Assembly: GCA_030272585.1 (NCBI GenBank)
Contig: BSYQ01000001.1
Location: 3,906,001-3,970,000 of the forward strand
Direction: 5' to 3'
Source: Bryopsis sp. KO-2023
Taxonomy: Eukaryota > Chlorophyta > Ulvophyceae > Bryopsidales > Bryopsidaceae
DNA length: 64,000 nt
The translations under genes were made by a program, and so were the position numbers. The notes under the pieces were generated by a model. It was not told the DNA's origin, ran no database searches, and saw nothing but the letters and a program-made list of their open reading frames with translations. Shown in pieces: positions 52,279-62,494 of this stretch. The number at the start of each line of letters is the position of its first letter. Positions within the stretch are counted from its first letter, which is position 1.

Positions 52279-55200
52279 ACAGAGCCCAGACTCGTTCGGC
52301 GAAACGCAGAAGGGCACGCCGTCACAGATATAAGCAGCGCCAGAAACTTCTTAGAAAAGAAAGGTTAGCGCGAAATGCAGAAGTGAATAAAAGAGCACAA
52401 GGGGAAATAGAAAAGAATGCTACCCAAGGTGCAGAGGGATCGATTATGAGTGCTAAGTTGGAAACGCGATCCAGTAAGTGCAGCACGCTTACTAGGACAA
52501 GTTCAGAATCAAGTTCGGAACCTGTCGACTCTGTTCATGGAGACCTTGGTAGTCCTGAAGGAACTGAGAATTCGGTATCGTTCCCACCTCAAGGAACGAA
52601 ACGAAGTCCGGAAGGAAGGGAACCCGCAAGGGAATCAAATAAGCCTGCCACTCGTTCACCACCAACTGACGAGTCAGCAGCCCCTGTTCAGGGAACAGGT
52701 AGAGGACAAAAAGTGGATGAAGGTCAGTATTCACCTTCTGAGCGTATGTTACCACTAGGAGGTCCTAACCATTTGAAATTTATGGGATATGAGATCCGAG
52801 CCAAATTAGGAGGAGTACCGATCTCCGCCTATGTTGATTGTGGTGCAACGGAGAACTACATTACCAAGAAACTAGTCACGAGACTGAAACTCGAAACAAC
52901 CGAGTGCAAAAAGGGAGTCACTTTGGCGGACGGAACCCTATGTTCACTTGATCGGCGATGCGAAGACTTGCAGCTCAGGATGGGTACTTATACCACAACC
53001 CTTTCCGCAGACGTCTTCCCAAACCTTTCATATGACATGATACTAGGGCTTCCTTGGTTGATGCAGACCAATCCCAAACTGGACTTTGCAACAGGCACGC
53101 TCAAAGTTCCAGTGGGTGCTGGATGGACAACTGTTCCTATGAAGGAACGACCATCAGATTACTTACAGCACCTAGCACCGGCGATTGATACAGTCTCAGC
53201 GAAGAAGTTATTCTCGCTCGTGAAGAACAGTCCAGAAGTTGATCAGGCATACCTTGTGGTTGTGCGACCAACCACCCCGGAAGATATGGCACATCTCATG
53301 CAGTATCCATATCCGGGAATTCCAGAAGAGCGTTTGAACGCTACTGGAACCACACCAGCTTATCTCCAGCCGGATGTGGAAAAGGTAATGCATTCGGGTC
53401 TCGACCCAAGGATCAAGGCTGTCCTCACAAGGTTCAAGGATGTGTTCCCGAAAGACTTACCACCCGGCGTTCCTCCAGTCAGAAAAGGCCACGAATTTAA
53501 GGTGGACCTGGAGGACGAACAAATGACCCCAATCCACCGTCCCTTGTACAAACTCTCTCCAGCCGAGCTGGACGAAGTTAGGACACAGGTGGATTACCTC
53601 CTCGACCAAAGGAAGATCCGACCCTCCGAGAGTCCCTGGGGCGCACCCATACTCTTTGTTCCCAAGAAAGACGGAGGGTTGAGAATGTGTGTGGATTACC
53701 GTTGGATAAACAAATTCACGGTAAAGAATAGGTATCCACTCCCTCTTCCTGAGGAGTTAATGGACCGTCTCGCCAGAGCGAAGATCTATACGAAGATCGA
53801 CCTCCGCTCAGGCTACTGGCAGTTCCCCGTTCGACCCAAGGATACTCCCAAGACGGCATTCCGGACGAGATACGGACATTTCGAATTTCTCGTGTGTCCG
53901 TTCGGAATGACCAACTGCCCAGCCCAGTTCCAGACCATGGTTCAGGATTTGCTGGGGGAGTTCCTTGACGAGTTTGTAGTGGTGTTTATCGACGACATCC
54001 TGGTCTTTTCCAACTCGGTGGAAGAGCACGTCGAGCACCTAAAACTGGTCTTTGAACGGTTGCGGAAACATAAGTTGTACGCAAAAGCCAGTAAGTGCGA
54101 AGTAGGGGTAGCAGAGACGGACTACCTGGGGTATCATTTGTCGGAAAAAGGCCTTCAACCGATGCAGGATAAGGTTAAGGCTATTCAACAATGGAAGGAG
54201 TTAACTTCGGTCACTGATGTGCGAAGTTTCCTGGGAATGGTATCTTACTATCGTAAGTTCATTCCTGAGTTCGCTAGGATTGCGAGTCCCTTGACAGATC
54301 TAACCAAGAAGGATACTGTCTGGGAATGGGGGCTGAACCAACGCAATGCCTACAACGAACTTAAGGATCGGATTAGCCGCGCACCGATCTTACTCCTTCC
54401 TGATCCGGCTAAGGAGTACACCGTAATAACGGATGCATCTGGAACTGCATATGGAGCGGTTCTTACCCAGGATCATGGGAAAGGTTTGCAACCAATTGCA
54501 TACCTTTCCAGACGATTAAAACCAGCTGAAACGCGATACTCCGCATATGAGCGGGAGCTGGGGGCAATAGCATATGCTTTAGCCCAGTGGCGACACTACC
54601 TTGAGGGATGCGATGGGGGTGTGAAGGTGTTGACGGACCACAAACCGATCACCCACTTCATGAACCAGAGCACGTTGTCGCGGACCCAAACCCGGTGGTT
54701 AAACTCAGGGTTTTTCCAATCCATAGGTCCAAAAATCGTCTATATCCAGGGGAAAGCCAATGTCTTGGCTGATGCGTTATCCCGGAGCCTTCCTGGTCCG
54801 CCAGACCAGCTCAATAACCTCTCCACTTGGGAAGTGGCAGAGAGGGAGGCATGGAAAGAGGCTTTGAGAAGTGATGAACAACTCAAGCCTATCTTTGAAA
54901 GGATGGAACGAGGGGTTTCTCCGCAATACAAGCTGGACGACGGGTTCTTGTATTATACCAAGACAGACCCAGGTCCTAGTTTGCTTGTGGTCCCTGCTTC
55001 TTTCCAGAAACGGATTCTGGAAGAGCATCACGACGTTCCCAGTGCCGGTCATGTTGGAGCAGACCGCATGACCGAAGTACTTACCCGCAGTTACTGGTGG
55101 AAAGGCGTTGGGTTAGCCGTAAAGGCATACGTGAAAACGTGCCCAACTTGTCAACTAAACAAATCGGACTTGCAAAGACAGAAAGGTCTTTTGCAGCCGT

Positions 55201-56345
55201 TGCCTATCCCAGACCAGAAATGGGAACAGATCACGACGGACTTGGTTACCGACCTACCGTCTTCCCATGGCTTCACAGCAATCGCTGTCTTTGTAGACCG
55301 ATTGACGAAGTATGCGAGGTTCGTACCCTGTAACAAAACTATCACGGCGCCAGAATACGCAAAGCTGTTCGTGGAGAACATATACAAACACTACGGGCTG
55401 CCTAAAATCATAGTTTCGGATCGGGATCCAAGGTTCACAAGTTTGTTCTGGACCTCCCTTTTCAAACTTTTAGGTACTCAGCTCCGGATGAGCACTGCAT
55501 ACCATCCTCAAACGGATGGGCAGTCGGAAGTCACCATCCGGGTGCTGGAGGATTTCCTGCGTCCGTATGTGGAACGGTACCCAGACCGTTGGGTGGATTA
55601 TTTGCCGACCGCGGAATTTGCCGCAAATAATTCACGGAATGTCTCCACAGGCTATGCGCCAGCCCATCTTCTGTATGGCCAGAACATGGGGCAGATAGTT
55701 GTTGCCAGGAAGGGAGTTCGGACGGGCGATGAATCGGAAATGGCGGCTGAGATGGTACGTCGAATGGACGACCAAATGCGAAACGCTAAGGCGAAATACG
55801 CAGAGGCACAGAACCGCATGTGCACCTCAGCAAACAAACGTCGAAGGAAAGTGGAGTTTCAGGTTGGCGATGAAGTGCTGGTACAAAGCAAGTATATTCC
55901 CCTTGCTTCACTTCAGAAAATCCCACCGAAAATCCGCCGACGATTTGTTGGACCTTTCCGGGTGGCTAGCCGAATTGGGGCTGTCGCCTACCGTCTTGAC
56001 CTTCCCGACCACTGGAAAATCCACCCAACTTTCCATGTGTCGAAACTGAAGGCTTACTCTCGGCTTGATGACGATCAGCGAGAGATAGACGCTCCAGAGG
56101 GGGAGCTAGTGGATGGAACCATCGAATTCGAGGTCGAGCGCATCCTCAGAGATCGGGGCACTACTCGCAAGGAGTACCTGATCCTTTGGAAGGGCTACGA
56201 TTTGATGGAATCCACCTGGGAGCCAGAAAGCCACCTGGCCAATGCCCAGGACTTGCTTAAGGAGTACTTAGCCAACAAACCGGAGAATAAACAAGTGACC
56301 CAGTCTAAGAAAAAGACTAGGGCCCAACGCAGAACTCGAACCTAA
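52227..56345 (+). CDS. pol: Pol of chromovirus B (protease, RT, RNase H, integrase, chromodomain)
   Basis: Open in the -1 frame relative to gag from 52227 (TAA just upstream at 52224), 1372 codons. A basic linker leads to retropepsin AYVDCGATENYI (a DCGAT instead of DSGS/T active site). Then come RT with MCVDYRWINK and VFIDDILVFS, RNase H (VLTDHKPITHF) and integrase with its HHCC domain (EEHHDVPSAGHVG...CPTCQLN). The DDE motifs are TDLVTDLP, SDRDPRF and HPQTDGQSEV. A C-terminal chromodomain reads EYLILWKGYDLMESTWEP. Translation requires -1 frameshifting within the overlap. Confidence 0.94.
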   Translation: MSRGRKVQEMVKRKSRMNRAQTRSAKRRRARRHRYKQRQKLLRKERLARNAEVNKRAQGEIEKNATQGAEGSIMSAKLETRSSKCSTLTRTSSESSSEPVDSVHGDLGSPEGTENSVSFPPQGTKRSPEGREPARESNKPATRSPPTDESAAPVQGTGRGQKVDEGQYSPSERMLPLGGPNHLKFMGYEIRAKLGGVPISAYVDCGATENYITKKLVTRLKLETTECKKGVTLADGTLCSLDRRCEDLQLRMGTYTTTLSADVFPNLSYDMILGLPWLMQTNPKLDFATGTLKVPVGAGWTTVPMKERPSDYLQHLAPAIDTVSAKKLFSLVKNSPEVDQAYLVVVRPTTPEDMAHLMQYPYPGIPEERLNATGTTPAYLQPDVEKVMHSGLDPRIKAVLTRFKDVFPKDLPPGVPPVRKGHEFKVDLEDEQMTPIHRPLYKLSPAELDEVRTQVDYLLDQRKIRPSESPWGAPILFVPKKDGGLRMCVDYRWINKFTVKNRYPLPLPEELMDRLARAKIYTKIDLRSGYWQFPVRPKDTPKTAFRTRYGHFEFLVCPFGMTNCPAQFQTMVQDLLGEFLDEFVVVFIDDILVFSNSVEEHVEHLKLVFERLRKHKLYAKASKCEVGVAETDYLGYHLSEKGLQPMQDKVKAIQQWKELTSVTDVRSFLGMVSYYRKFIPEFARIASPLTDLTKKDTVWEWGLNQRNAYNELKDRISRAPILLLPDPAKEYTVITDASGTAYGAVLTQDHGKGLQPIAYLSRRLKPAETRYSAYERELGAIAYALAQWRHYLEGCDGGVKVLTDHKPITHFMNQSTLSRTQTRWLNSGFFQSIGPKIVYIQGKANVLADALSRSLPGPPDQLNNLSTWEVAEREAWKEALRSDEQLKPIFERMERGVSPQYKLDDGFLYYTKTDPGPSLLVVPASFQKRILEEHHDVPSAGHVGADRMTEVLTRSYWWKGVGLAVKAYVKTCPTCQLNKSDLQRQKGLLQPLPIPDQKWEQITTDLVTDLPSSHGFTAIAVFVDRLTKYARFVPCNKTITAPEYAKLFVENIYKHYGLPKIIVSDRDPRFTSLFWTSLFKLLGTQLRMSTAYHPQTDGQSEVTIRVLEDFLRPYVERYPDRWVDYLPTAEFAANNSRNVSTGYAPAHLLYGQNMGQIVVARKGVRTGDESEMAAEMVRRMDDQMRNAKAKYAEAQNRMCTSANKRRRKVEFQVGDEVLVQSKYIPLASLQKIPPKIRRRFVGPFRVASRIGAVAYRLDLPDHWKIHPTFHVSKLKAYSRLDDDQREIDAPEGELVDGTIEFEVERILRDRGTTRKEYLILWKGYDLMESTWEPESHLANAQDLLKEYLANKPENKQVTQSKKKTRAQRRTRT
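52257..52263 (+). promoter_or_regulatory. probable -1 frameshift site G TTA AAC (chromovirus B)
   Basis: In gag phase the codons are TGG TTA AAC, giving the slippery heptamer GTTAAAC 12 nt before the gag stop and inside the 52-nt gag/pol overlap. The same heptamer is known from an arterivirus ORF1a/1b site. Downstream, GCC and GAAC (52270-52280) can pair with GTTCGGC (52294-52300) through a 4-nt bulge. Confidence 0.65.
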
Positions 56346-56965
56346 ACAGGGATCATTACCACTCTGTTCACGCTCGACTTAATACTATCCTTCCAGCTGG
56401 GGGAAAAATATTAAGCCGAGAAAGTCGATTTGGAATGCTATCCAGATGGGATACCAAAAAGACTTAGGAAAAGAGCACCAAGTAGAACTCCCGGAAAAGC
56501 CGAGGGAAAGTTTCCATCTTTTCCTAGGGAAAGTTTCCATCTTTTCCGGCGAACGGGTTGCTATCTTTTCCCGTGACAGAACTGTAGACGGTTCGCAGGA
56601 CGGGCTAGGGGTCAGTTTTCTTTCCGGGGAGGTTTACCTAACGCACAACTCACACGCTCATAGCGACTGACAACAGGTGATGGGGACATTGGATCAAGTG
56701 ATGGGTTAATGTCCGACCTGGAGGTCACGTGATTGCGCCGCAGGTGGAACTGAGTTGACATAAGCAAGTTAGGGTAAAATCAAATAGGCACGAACCCGTG
56801 TGGTGACGGCGACCTCCATAGAGTGTCACGTTACCGAGGTACGTTAGCTAATACGCCTAGCGTATCTTAAAGCGGACTTGCGATCATTTTGTCCTGGTTA
56901 TTCTCGGCGCGCATACAGAAAAGTCGGAGACTAGACGGAGAACAAAGCGCAGCCAACAAAAGAGA
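56346..56965 (+). other. pol-ORF3 spacer with a short tandem repeat
   Basis: 620 nt between the pol stop and the third ORF. A 22-bp unit GGGAAAGTTTCCATCTTTTC is repeated in tandem at about 56508-56551, with a third partial copy. No splice acceptor or promoter can be assigned with confidence, so how ORF3 is expressed is open. Confidence 0.5.
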
Positions 56966-58711
56966 ATGCCAAAGCACAGCCCGATCATGTGGCGCAGTGG
57001 TGATAAGGCGGTGGGAAAGGAGTCGAGTGGAAAACAACTGGGTGGCAGCGGAAAAACGAAAGGCAGTGGCGGCGAGAAAGGCGGAAAAGGAAAAAGTGGA
57101 ACTCTCGCCGACGCTTGCCCACCCAGAGGGGAACCCAAACCACTTATCACACCACCTCCTAAGGCGAAAATCATGAAAACTCTCCCAGCTCCTTCGGTGC
57201 TTTCGAAACTTCGGAACTTCGAAACATCGTTGCTGAAAGGCACCTCAAAGATCGTGATCCGTCCACCGACAGAACTGCCGGAAAAACCTAGTTCCAGAAC
57301 AGGAAAAACACTCGACCGGGACGCCGACCCAGCTACTCTCCAAGCTAGGTGTCAACGGTTACAAGACGATGTGTTGGAACTCCGTGCAGAACGCGACGCA
57401 CAACGCGCGCGGGCGGATCAGGCAGAGAAGCACTTGAAAAAGTTCGAGGGTGCAGCTCACCGCCTCTGCAATCAAGTTAACCAACTTGAACACGATCTAA
57501 AAATCGCTCAACAAGCGAGGGGAACAGCCGAACAGGAGCTGAGGCAGCTTCAAAAGGAACTCGACACTGCGAACCAGACGCAGAAAAAGCTGCAGTCGCA
57601 GTTGACGAAACAGCAGCCGCACCTGACGTCCACAGACGAAAGGTCGGCCTGGCAAACGGCTGTGTACTCATCTGAGGCACAGTCCGGGTTAATGAGCCGG
57701 TTGCTACACAGTGTTCCCGCACGTCTTGGGGACTACGTGGAAAACCTTTGTCGGGCGACGATGGACGACATCATCGAACAGGGTGCTGGAGCTGCTGCTG
57801 CGATCAGAGACGGAGAGGAGCCTGTCTACTACGGCAAAGGGAACGTTCCGGTTAACCACCGGCTAGCCGGGTATGACTATACGCAGGTGGACAAAACACT
57901 CGAGAGAATCAGAAATCGTGCACCGGGGCACTTCGAGGTTCCCGACGTTGCAGACGATATGCTCTCAGAGCCACAACCCAGGAGAATCCGCGACCTGACC
58001 GGGGGACAGACCGGGGGAAAGACCGACGAAAAGTCGGCGCCCAAGAAAAGGAAGGAGAGAGAGGAAGAGGAAGCGCTCGCCGACATGTCCAAGAGGTTCA
58101 AGGACAGGCGTGGGGAAAAGCCACCGATCTGCTTGTGGTGCTATTCGCCGCCGGCGCTGGCGGATAGCTACGTGATCACCACATGCACGAGCCACACGGT
58201 GTGCCGAACCCACTGGAACCTCATGATTATCCTCGTGCGCTTATACGGGGTGTGGCAGGAACAGCGAATCGACCCGCCACAGGTTCAGCTGAAGGACCTA
58301 CATTTGGACATGCGGGAGCCAGACTTCCAGCCACTCCTTCAGGCTCCACCCACGACCCAGACTCTCACTGAGTGCTATCAGTGCTTGAGAAGGGACATGG
58401 GCTTTCCGAAAGGCCTTGCCCTGAAGCGCTTGGGTCCGTTGGTGAAAAAGTGGGCGGAGGAGTATGAGAAGCAGGAAAAAGAGAGAACACCCGAACCAGA
58501 AACAAAAGGAGAACAGGACCCAGAACGGGACGAAGGAAAAAGTCCTTCCGTGTCCAGCAGGAGTCCATCCTCGGAGCCCTCGTCTTTGGGACCTCTTCCT
58601 CCACCTTTGGATGAGGATTTCCCTCCTTTGGATGTGGATGAGGACGAGCCTCCGATCGACTTGGTGGCAGAGCCAGTCGATGCACCAGCTGAACAACCAG
58701 CTGGCGGCTGA
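56966..58711 (+). CDS. third ORF of chromovirus B: coiled-coil, zinc-finger protein of unknown function
   Basis: 581 residues with a good ATG at 56966, located where an env-like gene would sit but without signal peptide or membrane segment. The N-terminus is Lys/Gly rich. Residues ~115-215 form a coiled coil (heptads around CNQVNQLEHDLKIAQQ). A conserved-looking globular part follows (MSRLLHSVPARLGDYVENL...MDDIIEQ). A Cys/His cluster near residue 389 has the spacing C-x2-C-x13-C-x2-H-x2-C-x2-H and resembles a compact RING/treble-clef zinc site. A second Cys pair CYQC follows. The C-terminus is acidic and Pro/Ser rich. I do not recognise the family. Confidence 0.75.
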   Translation: MPKHSPIMWRSGDKAVGKESSGKQLGGSGKTKGSGGEKGGKGKSGTLADACPPRGEPKPLITPPPKAKIMKTLPAPSVLSKLRNFETSLLKGTSKIVIRPPTELPEKPSSRTGKTLDRDADPATLQARCQRLQDDVLELRAERDAQRARADQAEKHLKKFEGAAHRLCNQVNQLEHDLKIAQQARGTAEQELRQLQKELDTANQTQKKLQSQLTKQQPHLTSTDERSAWQTAVYSSEAQSGLMSRLLHSVPARLGDYVENLCRATMDDIIEQGAGAAAAIRDGEEPVYYGKGNVPVNHRLAGYDYTQVDKTLERIRNRAPGHFEVPDVADDMLSEPQPRRIRDLTGGQTGGKTDEKSAPKKRKEREEEEALADMSKRFKDRRGEKPPICLWCYSPPALADSYVITTCTSHTVCRTHWNLMIILVRLYGVWQEQRIDPPQVQLKDLHLDMREPDFQPLLQAPPTTQTLTECYQCLRRDMGFPKGLALKRLGPLVKKWAEEYEKQEKERTPEPETKGEQDPERDEGKSPSVSSRSPSSEPSSLGPLPPPLDEDFPPLDVDEDEPPIDLVAEPVDAPAEQPAGG

Positions 58712-58995
58712 GATGGGATCTGGAGTGACAACGAAAAGCAGACCAAGCCGGAGACCACGCTACCGTCCAAGCCAGAGACCAAGCCTCAAGACAGAACGGG
58801 GTTTTTCTGTGGGGTTGAGCATGGGTTTGGTTTGGGATTTTTCATCGGTTTGTTTGGGGTTTAGTTTGACGTTTAGTTGGGGTTTTTGTTGTGGGTTTGT
58901 TTGGGGTTTCTTTTTCTTCTAGTTCGCCCTTTTTCTTTCTTTCTTTCCAGGGTTGTGACGGGTGTGGACACCCTCTCGTGGGGGGGGGGACAAAT

Positions 58996-59098
58996 TGATA
59001 GTAGTAACTCGGGTTTGGGGTGTTATGTAGTACAATTGGGAGTACGACAGGGTTTATAGGGCAGGGGGCCCTCCTGTAAAAATTAATCTTCCCAGTGA

Positions 59099-59133
<35 letters not shown>

Positions 59134-59167
59134 TGCTTGTGTCTCGGGGTCCTAGACCCCCTTATCA
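58996..59167 (+). repeat. 3' LTR of chromovirus B
   Basis: Same 172 bp as the 5' LTR; preceded by a run of G (58980-58989) serving as polypurine tract. Confidence 0.93.
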
Positions 59168-59198
59168 CCCTCCTTCCCCCAACCGCTTAGCACGCCGT

Positions 59199-59776
59199 TG
59201 ATCATGCTGGTAAAAGTTAAAAGCTCCCAGCCGAGAAGCTTCATCACACTCGCAACTCCAGATGATACCAGCTGCTGACGTCCAGGGACGTCAGACGTCA
59301 AAAGCGTCATGCATCTGACGTCTGTGAAGCGTCAGATGCATCCCCGGTGAATGACAGCATCCTCCCAAGGAGGTACTACTGAACTACAGCGAGGAAACCA
59401 CCGCAAGAGCACAGAGTCAAGACAGTGGTTCGATCAGCCAGATTAGGACTTGCGAGACTGAGGTCTTGTGTTCGAGTCTGAGTGGGAACGTGCTTTGGTC
59501 TGGGCCTGTGTGTGAGAGTGTGAGTGAGTCAGGAGTAGAACTGGCGGCTGTGAGTCAGGGTAGTGGGAGTGTTACGGGTGGTTAGTCACCCTCGGGAAAG
59601 TCGAACTGGGAGTTGAAATGATGGGACGCTTGATGTAACCTTGCTTTTCAGTGATCTGTTGGTGTGACCCCGAGTCTGTGACCCGTGCGATTTTGTGTGA
59701 CTGTTCCGCCGCCGCCTCACTCTTTTCCGAGATAGGAGACGTCGCTCGCGGACGTCAGTCCTCCCGAGCGATAACA
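59199..59776 (+). repeat. 5' LTR of element C (boundaries inferred)
   Basis: Probable TGATCATGC start and ATAACA end, about 578 bp, placed four bases before the primer-binding site at 59781-59792 (TGGTTTCGGAGC). Contains repeated TGACGTC/GACGTCA motifs at 59276-59340 and a perfect 12-bp inverted repeat. The start cannot be confirmed without the second LTR. Confidence 0.65.
59309..59341. promoter_or_regulatory. perfect inverted repeat with CRE-like motifs in LTR C
   Basis: ATGCATCTGACG (59309-59320) and CGTCAGATGCAT (59330-59341) are perfect inverted copies around a 9-nt loop. Upstream lie further TGACGTC and GACGTCA sites (59276-59300). bZIP/CREB-type factors bind TGACGTCA, so this may be the LTR enhancer. 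Confidence 0.6.
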
Positions 59777-59780
59777 TTTT

Positions 59781-59792
59781 TGGTTTCGGAGC
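59781..59792 (+). promoter_or_regulatory. primer-binding site of element C
   Basis: TGGTTTCGGAGC, as in elements A, B and the RT-less element. Confidence 0.85.
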
Positions 59793-60247
59793 TCGAAGGA
59801 ACCGACTGGACTGGAGCTCTCCGCTGGTTTGACCAGCAGGTTTGTTCGAGGCGCTTAACGCCAGTCGTAAGGTCGTGGGAAAACGGAAAAAAAGGCAAAC
59901 GCAGTGAACGGGAAAAAAGGAAAACGTGTGGTAGCAACGTTGGAAAAGAATCACACCCATAAAAAGAGAGAAAAGAGGGTGCCAACGTTCAGTCGTGTGA
60001 CAGGACGTTTGGGAAAAAGGTTACCCTGTAACCTGCGTCGCTGTCAGCGAACTGTAGTACTCAGGTTCGAAGGGTTAGAGTCGGACGTGAAGGGGTATAG
60101 TAGTATTACGTATAGTAACTCTCACGGCAAGGGCACGTGGGTTATCCGTTCACAGTTCGGCAAGGACAGGTCGTGGCGCGAAAGTCAACGGTCTACAGTT
60201 GACAGTAACCGTTGCCTGGAAAGTCAACTGAAAGTCAAGCGACCAGA

Positions 60248-62494
60248 ATGGCTCTGGTTCCGGTCGTTACGGAAAGCGACATGGTCGCGATAAGCGACGA
60301 AGTTATGGAAGGGTCAGAAGTGCAACCAATGGTGCACCAGCAAATTCAGAATATACAGATCAATGGTTCTGATCACACTGAAATGCAAAGACAGATTGAG
60401 GTCTGGGGTGGAACAGTAACCAACCACCTCCAGCAATCATTGACCTCCATGCAGAGCCAGGTTCAACAAGTCCAGGTTGAACTCTATACACACAGAGAGC
60501 AAGCAGAGCTATATCAGTCAACTCTAAAGGAAGAGTTGCAGTCAGCCTTAGTGCACAGTTTGGAAGAACAGAGTCGAAAACTACAGCAGACTCAAGAGCT
60601 ACATGCAAAGGACTTTTATCAAAGCCTCACTGCAAATACAAACACTCAACTGAAGGACCTTGGTGAACAGTTGAGAAGTACAGGAAAAGATCATGCTGTG
60701 GGCATGGCTCAGTGGAAAAATAAGAACCAAACAGAGCTGGAACTATTCCAGAAGAAGCAGTTAGCTCTACAGGAGCAACTGATGTTGGTTCAAAAGAAAC
60801 AACAGGAAGATATTAATGCCCAACTATATGAAGTGTCTCAGCACATGCAAAGAATGCAAAAACAGCTGATGGAAGAGAGGGAGAGTATGACAAACACAAT
60901 GACTAGTATACTACAAGGAGAATTGGACTCCTATCCTGCAGTCATTCAGAAAATGGTAGCTACAGCAGTGGATGAAACCACCACAGCTATTGAGGACAAG
61001 TATAACAATGCTGAAGGACAGAAAGCAGATCTAGAAGAGACTAGATGGGCTTTAACTGATCCAGAATATCAGAAAGCAGTTGATGGCTGGATGAAGGATG
61101 GAATCCTGAGAACACCTATTCCTCCACAAGTGATGCAAGTGCATATGATGCAAGCAACACAAACAGTACAGAATACAGAGGAAGGAGAAACTGAGGGACA
61201 AACTCAGGATATCCCAACATCTGGTCAGCCACCAGTACAGCAAGTTATACCTGCCACAAGTACTGGAGCAGTACCTCCAGGACCCTCTTCTTTAGGTCTG
61301 ATAGACCTCACTTCAGGACAACAACTGTCCATGGGTTTACCACCCCCTATACTGCAACCACCAGCAGTAACTATAGCACCTCCAGCTACCTTTACTTTAG
61401 GTACTACCCCAGCACCATCAGGAATGGGAATTAGACCACCAAATCCCTTTGAACAGTTAACAAGTCAAAGAGCACCCAGTGGTGGTGCACCTGGAGGAAA
61501 TCCAGGGGATCCAAATGGATCAAATGGACCAAATGGCCCAGACAGACCAGGCATGCCTAGAGCATCTGGTTCTGGACATCCAGGGCCAGGGAATGGTGGT
61601 GATGGTGGTGGAGGTGATGGAGGAGGTCCCCCAGGAGGAGGACCACCTGATAGAGATCCTAGTGGTACATCAGGAGGTTCAGGACAAGGTCCTGATAGAC
61701 CTTACAGCAAACAGATTAAGCTCACTCCCCCAGAGAAATTCACAGGAGATGAAAGGATGTCTGCAACAGAATGGATACTAGGAATGAAGAGATGGTTGCA
61801 GAATCAACACATCTTAGAGAGAGACTGGTTATCCTGTTTTCAGTCACATCTCCAGGGAGATGCACTTAGCTGGTTAAACCTGATGGATATACAGATCATG
61901 AATCAGGAAAAAGCAGAGTATGCTAGCTGGCAAGAGTTCACTCAAGAACTAAGGAATGTTTTTGAGCCAGTCTCCCTAATAGAGACTGCCAGAAAACAAT
62001 TAAGAACTCTAAGGCAGACTGGAACTGCCTTAGGCTACATCAGACTCTTCCGAAAGCTGATGTTTAGACTCCCCAATCTACCTCAAGAAGAAAGATATGC
62101 AGCCTTTGTGGATGGGCTCTCAGATAGAAATATGCAAGCACAGGTTATGACCCTGTGTGATGGAGATCTGGATAAGGCCATCCTCACAGTCCAAAGACTC
62201 TCTGCAACTATAGGCAGTAGAGGTGGCACTACTAGCAATTTTAGAGGCAGAGGTAGAGGGAGGGGAAGATTTGGACAGAGAAATACACAGATGTCAGCAA
62301 TGATGTCTGCTGCAACATCGCAACTGCCTCCTGCAGCAAATTCAGTTAAGGCTGTGCAGCAGAGAGGTCAGATGGGATCTAGGCCCTCAAGGGGAGGATC
62401 CTTCAAGTGTTTTCTATGTGGAAGCACAGAGCATGGGGTGAGACAGTGTCCCAAACTGTCCCAAGCTCAGAAAGCCCTGAAGAAGGGAAACTAA
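60248..62494 (+). CDS. gag: Gag of element C
   Basis: 748 residues from the ATG at 60248 ([14 protein letters not shown]). Coiled-coil N-terminal half (~residues 30-270, Gln/Glu/Leu rich), a Pro/Thr linker, a Gly/Pro-rich stretch (~410-480), the capsid domain ([20 protein letters not shown] to [14 protein letters not shown]), an RG-rich stretch and a zinc knuckle [14 protein letters not shown] near the C-terminus. It ends GN and then TAA at 62492. Almost no CpG occurs from about 60310 onward, unlike its own leader and LTR. Confidence 0.93.
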   Translation: MALVPVVTESDMVAISDEVMEGSEVQPMVHQQIQNIQINGSDHTEMQRQIEVWGGTVTNHLQQSLTSMQSQVQQVQVELYTHREQAELYQSTLKEELQSALVHSLEEQSRKLQQTQELHAKDFYQSLTANTNTQLKDLGEQLRSTGKDHAVGMAQWKNKNQTELELFQKKQLALQEQLMLVQKKQQEDINAQLYEVSQHMQRMQKQLMEERESMTNTMTSILQGELDSYPAVIQKMVATAVDETTTAIEDKYNNAEGQKADLEETRWALTDPEYQKAVDGWMKDGILRTPIPPQVMQVHMMQATQTVQNTEEGETEGQTQDIPTSGQPPVQQVIPATSTGAVPPGPSSLGLIDLTSGQQLSMGLPPPILQPPAVTIAPPATFTLGTTPAPSGMGIRPPNPFEQLTSQRAPSGGAPGGNPGDPNGSNGPNGPDRPGMPRASGSGHPGPGNGGDGGGGDGGGPPGGGPPDRDPSGTSGGSGQGPDRPYSKQIKLTPPEKFTGDERMSATEWILGMKRWLQNQHILERDWLSCFQSHLQGDALSWLNLMDIQIMNQEKAEYASWQEFTQELRNVFEPVSLIETARKQLRTLRQTGTALGYIRLFRKLMFRLPNLPQEERYAAFVDGLSDRNMQAQVMTLCDGDLDKAILTVQRLSATIGSRGGTTSNFRGRGRGRGRFGQRNTQMSAMMSAATSQLPPAANSVKAVQQRGQMGSRPSRGGSFKCFLCGSTEHGVRQCPKLSQAQKALKKGN

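Larger units (their letters stand above)
48524..59167 (+). mobile_element. chromovirus B (complete Ty3/Gypsy LTR retrotransposon with a third ORF)
   Basis: 10644 bp. LTRs of 172 bp at 48524-48695 and 58996-59167 look identical, including their CT/GT microsatellite. The target duplication is CCCTC (48519-48523 and 59168-59172). The primer-binding site is at 48698-48709 and the G-rich polypurine tract at about 58978-58990. It encodes gag, pol (-1 frame) and a separate downstream ORF. The leader 48710-49440 is about 730 nt and non-coding as far as I can see. Confidence 0.95.
40173..59198 (-). mobile_element. tyrosine-recombinase retroelement (PAT/DIRS-like) 3' end, split by chromoviruses A, B and C
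   Basis: On the minus strand the order is: recombinase ORF (stop at 47831), direct-repeat copy 1 (47685-47812), a 326-bp spacer, then direct-repeat copy 2 (40173-40197 plus 47256-47358, interrupted by element A). The two 128-bp copies differ at about one position. This is the B1-A2-B2 end structure of PAT-like elements with split direct repeats. The A1 repeat and RT/RNase H would lie beyond the window, past element C. The whole minus-strand region runs from beyond 59198 leftwards to 40173. Confidence 0.65.
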
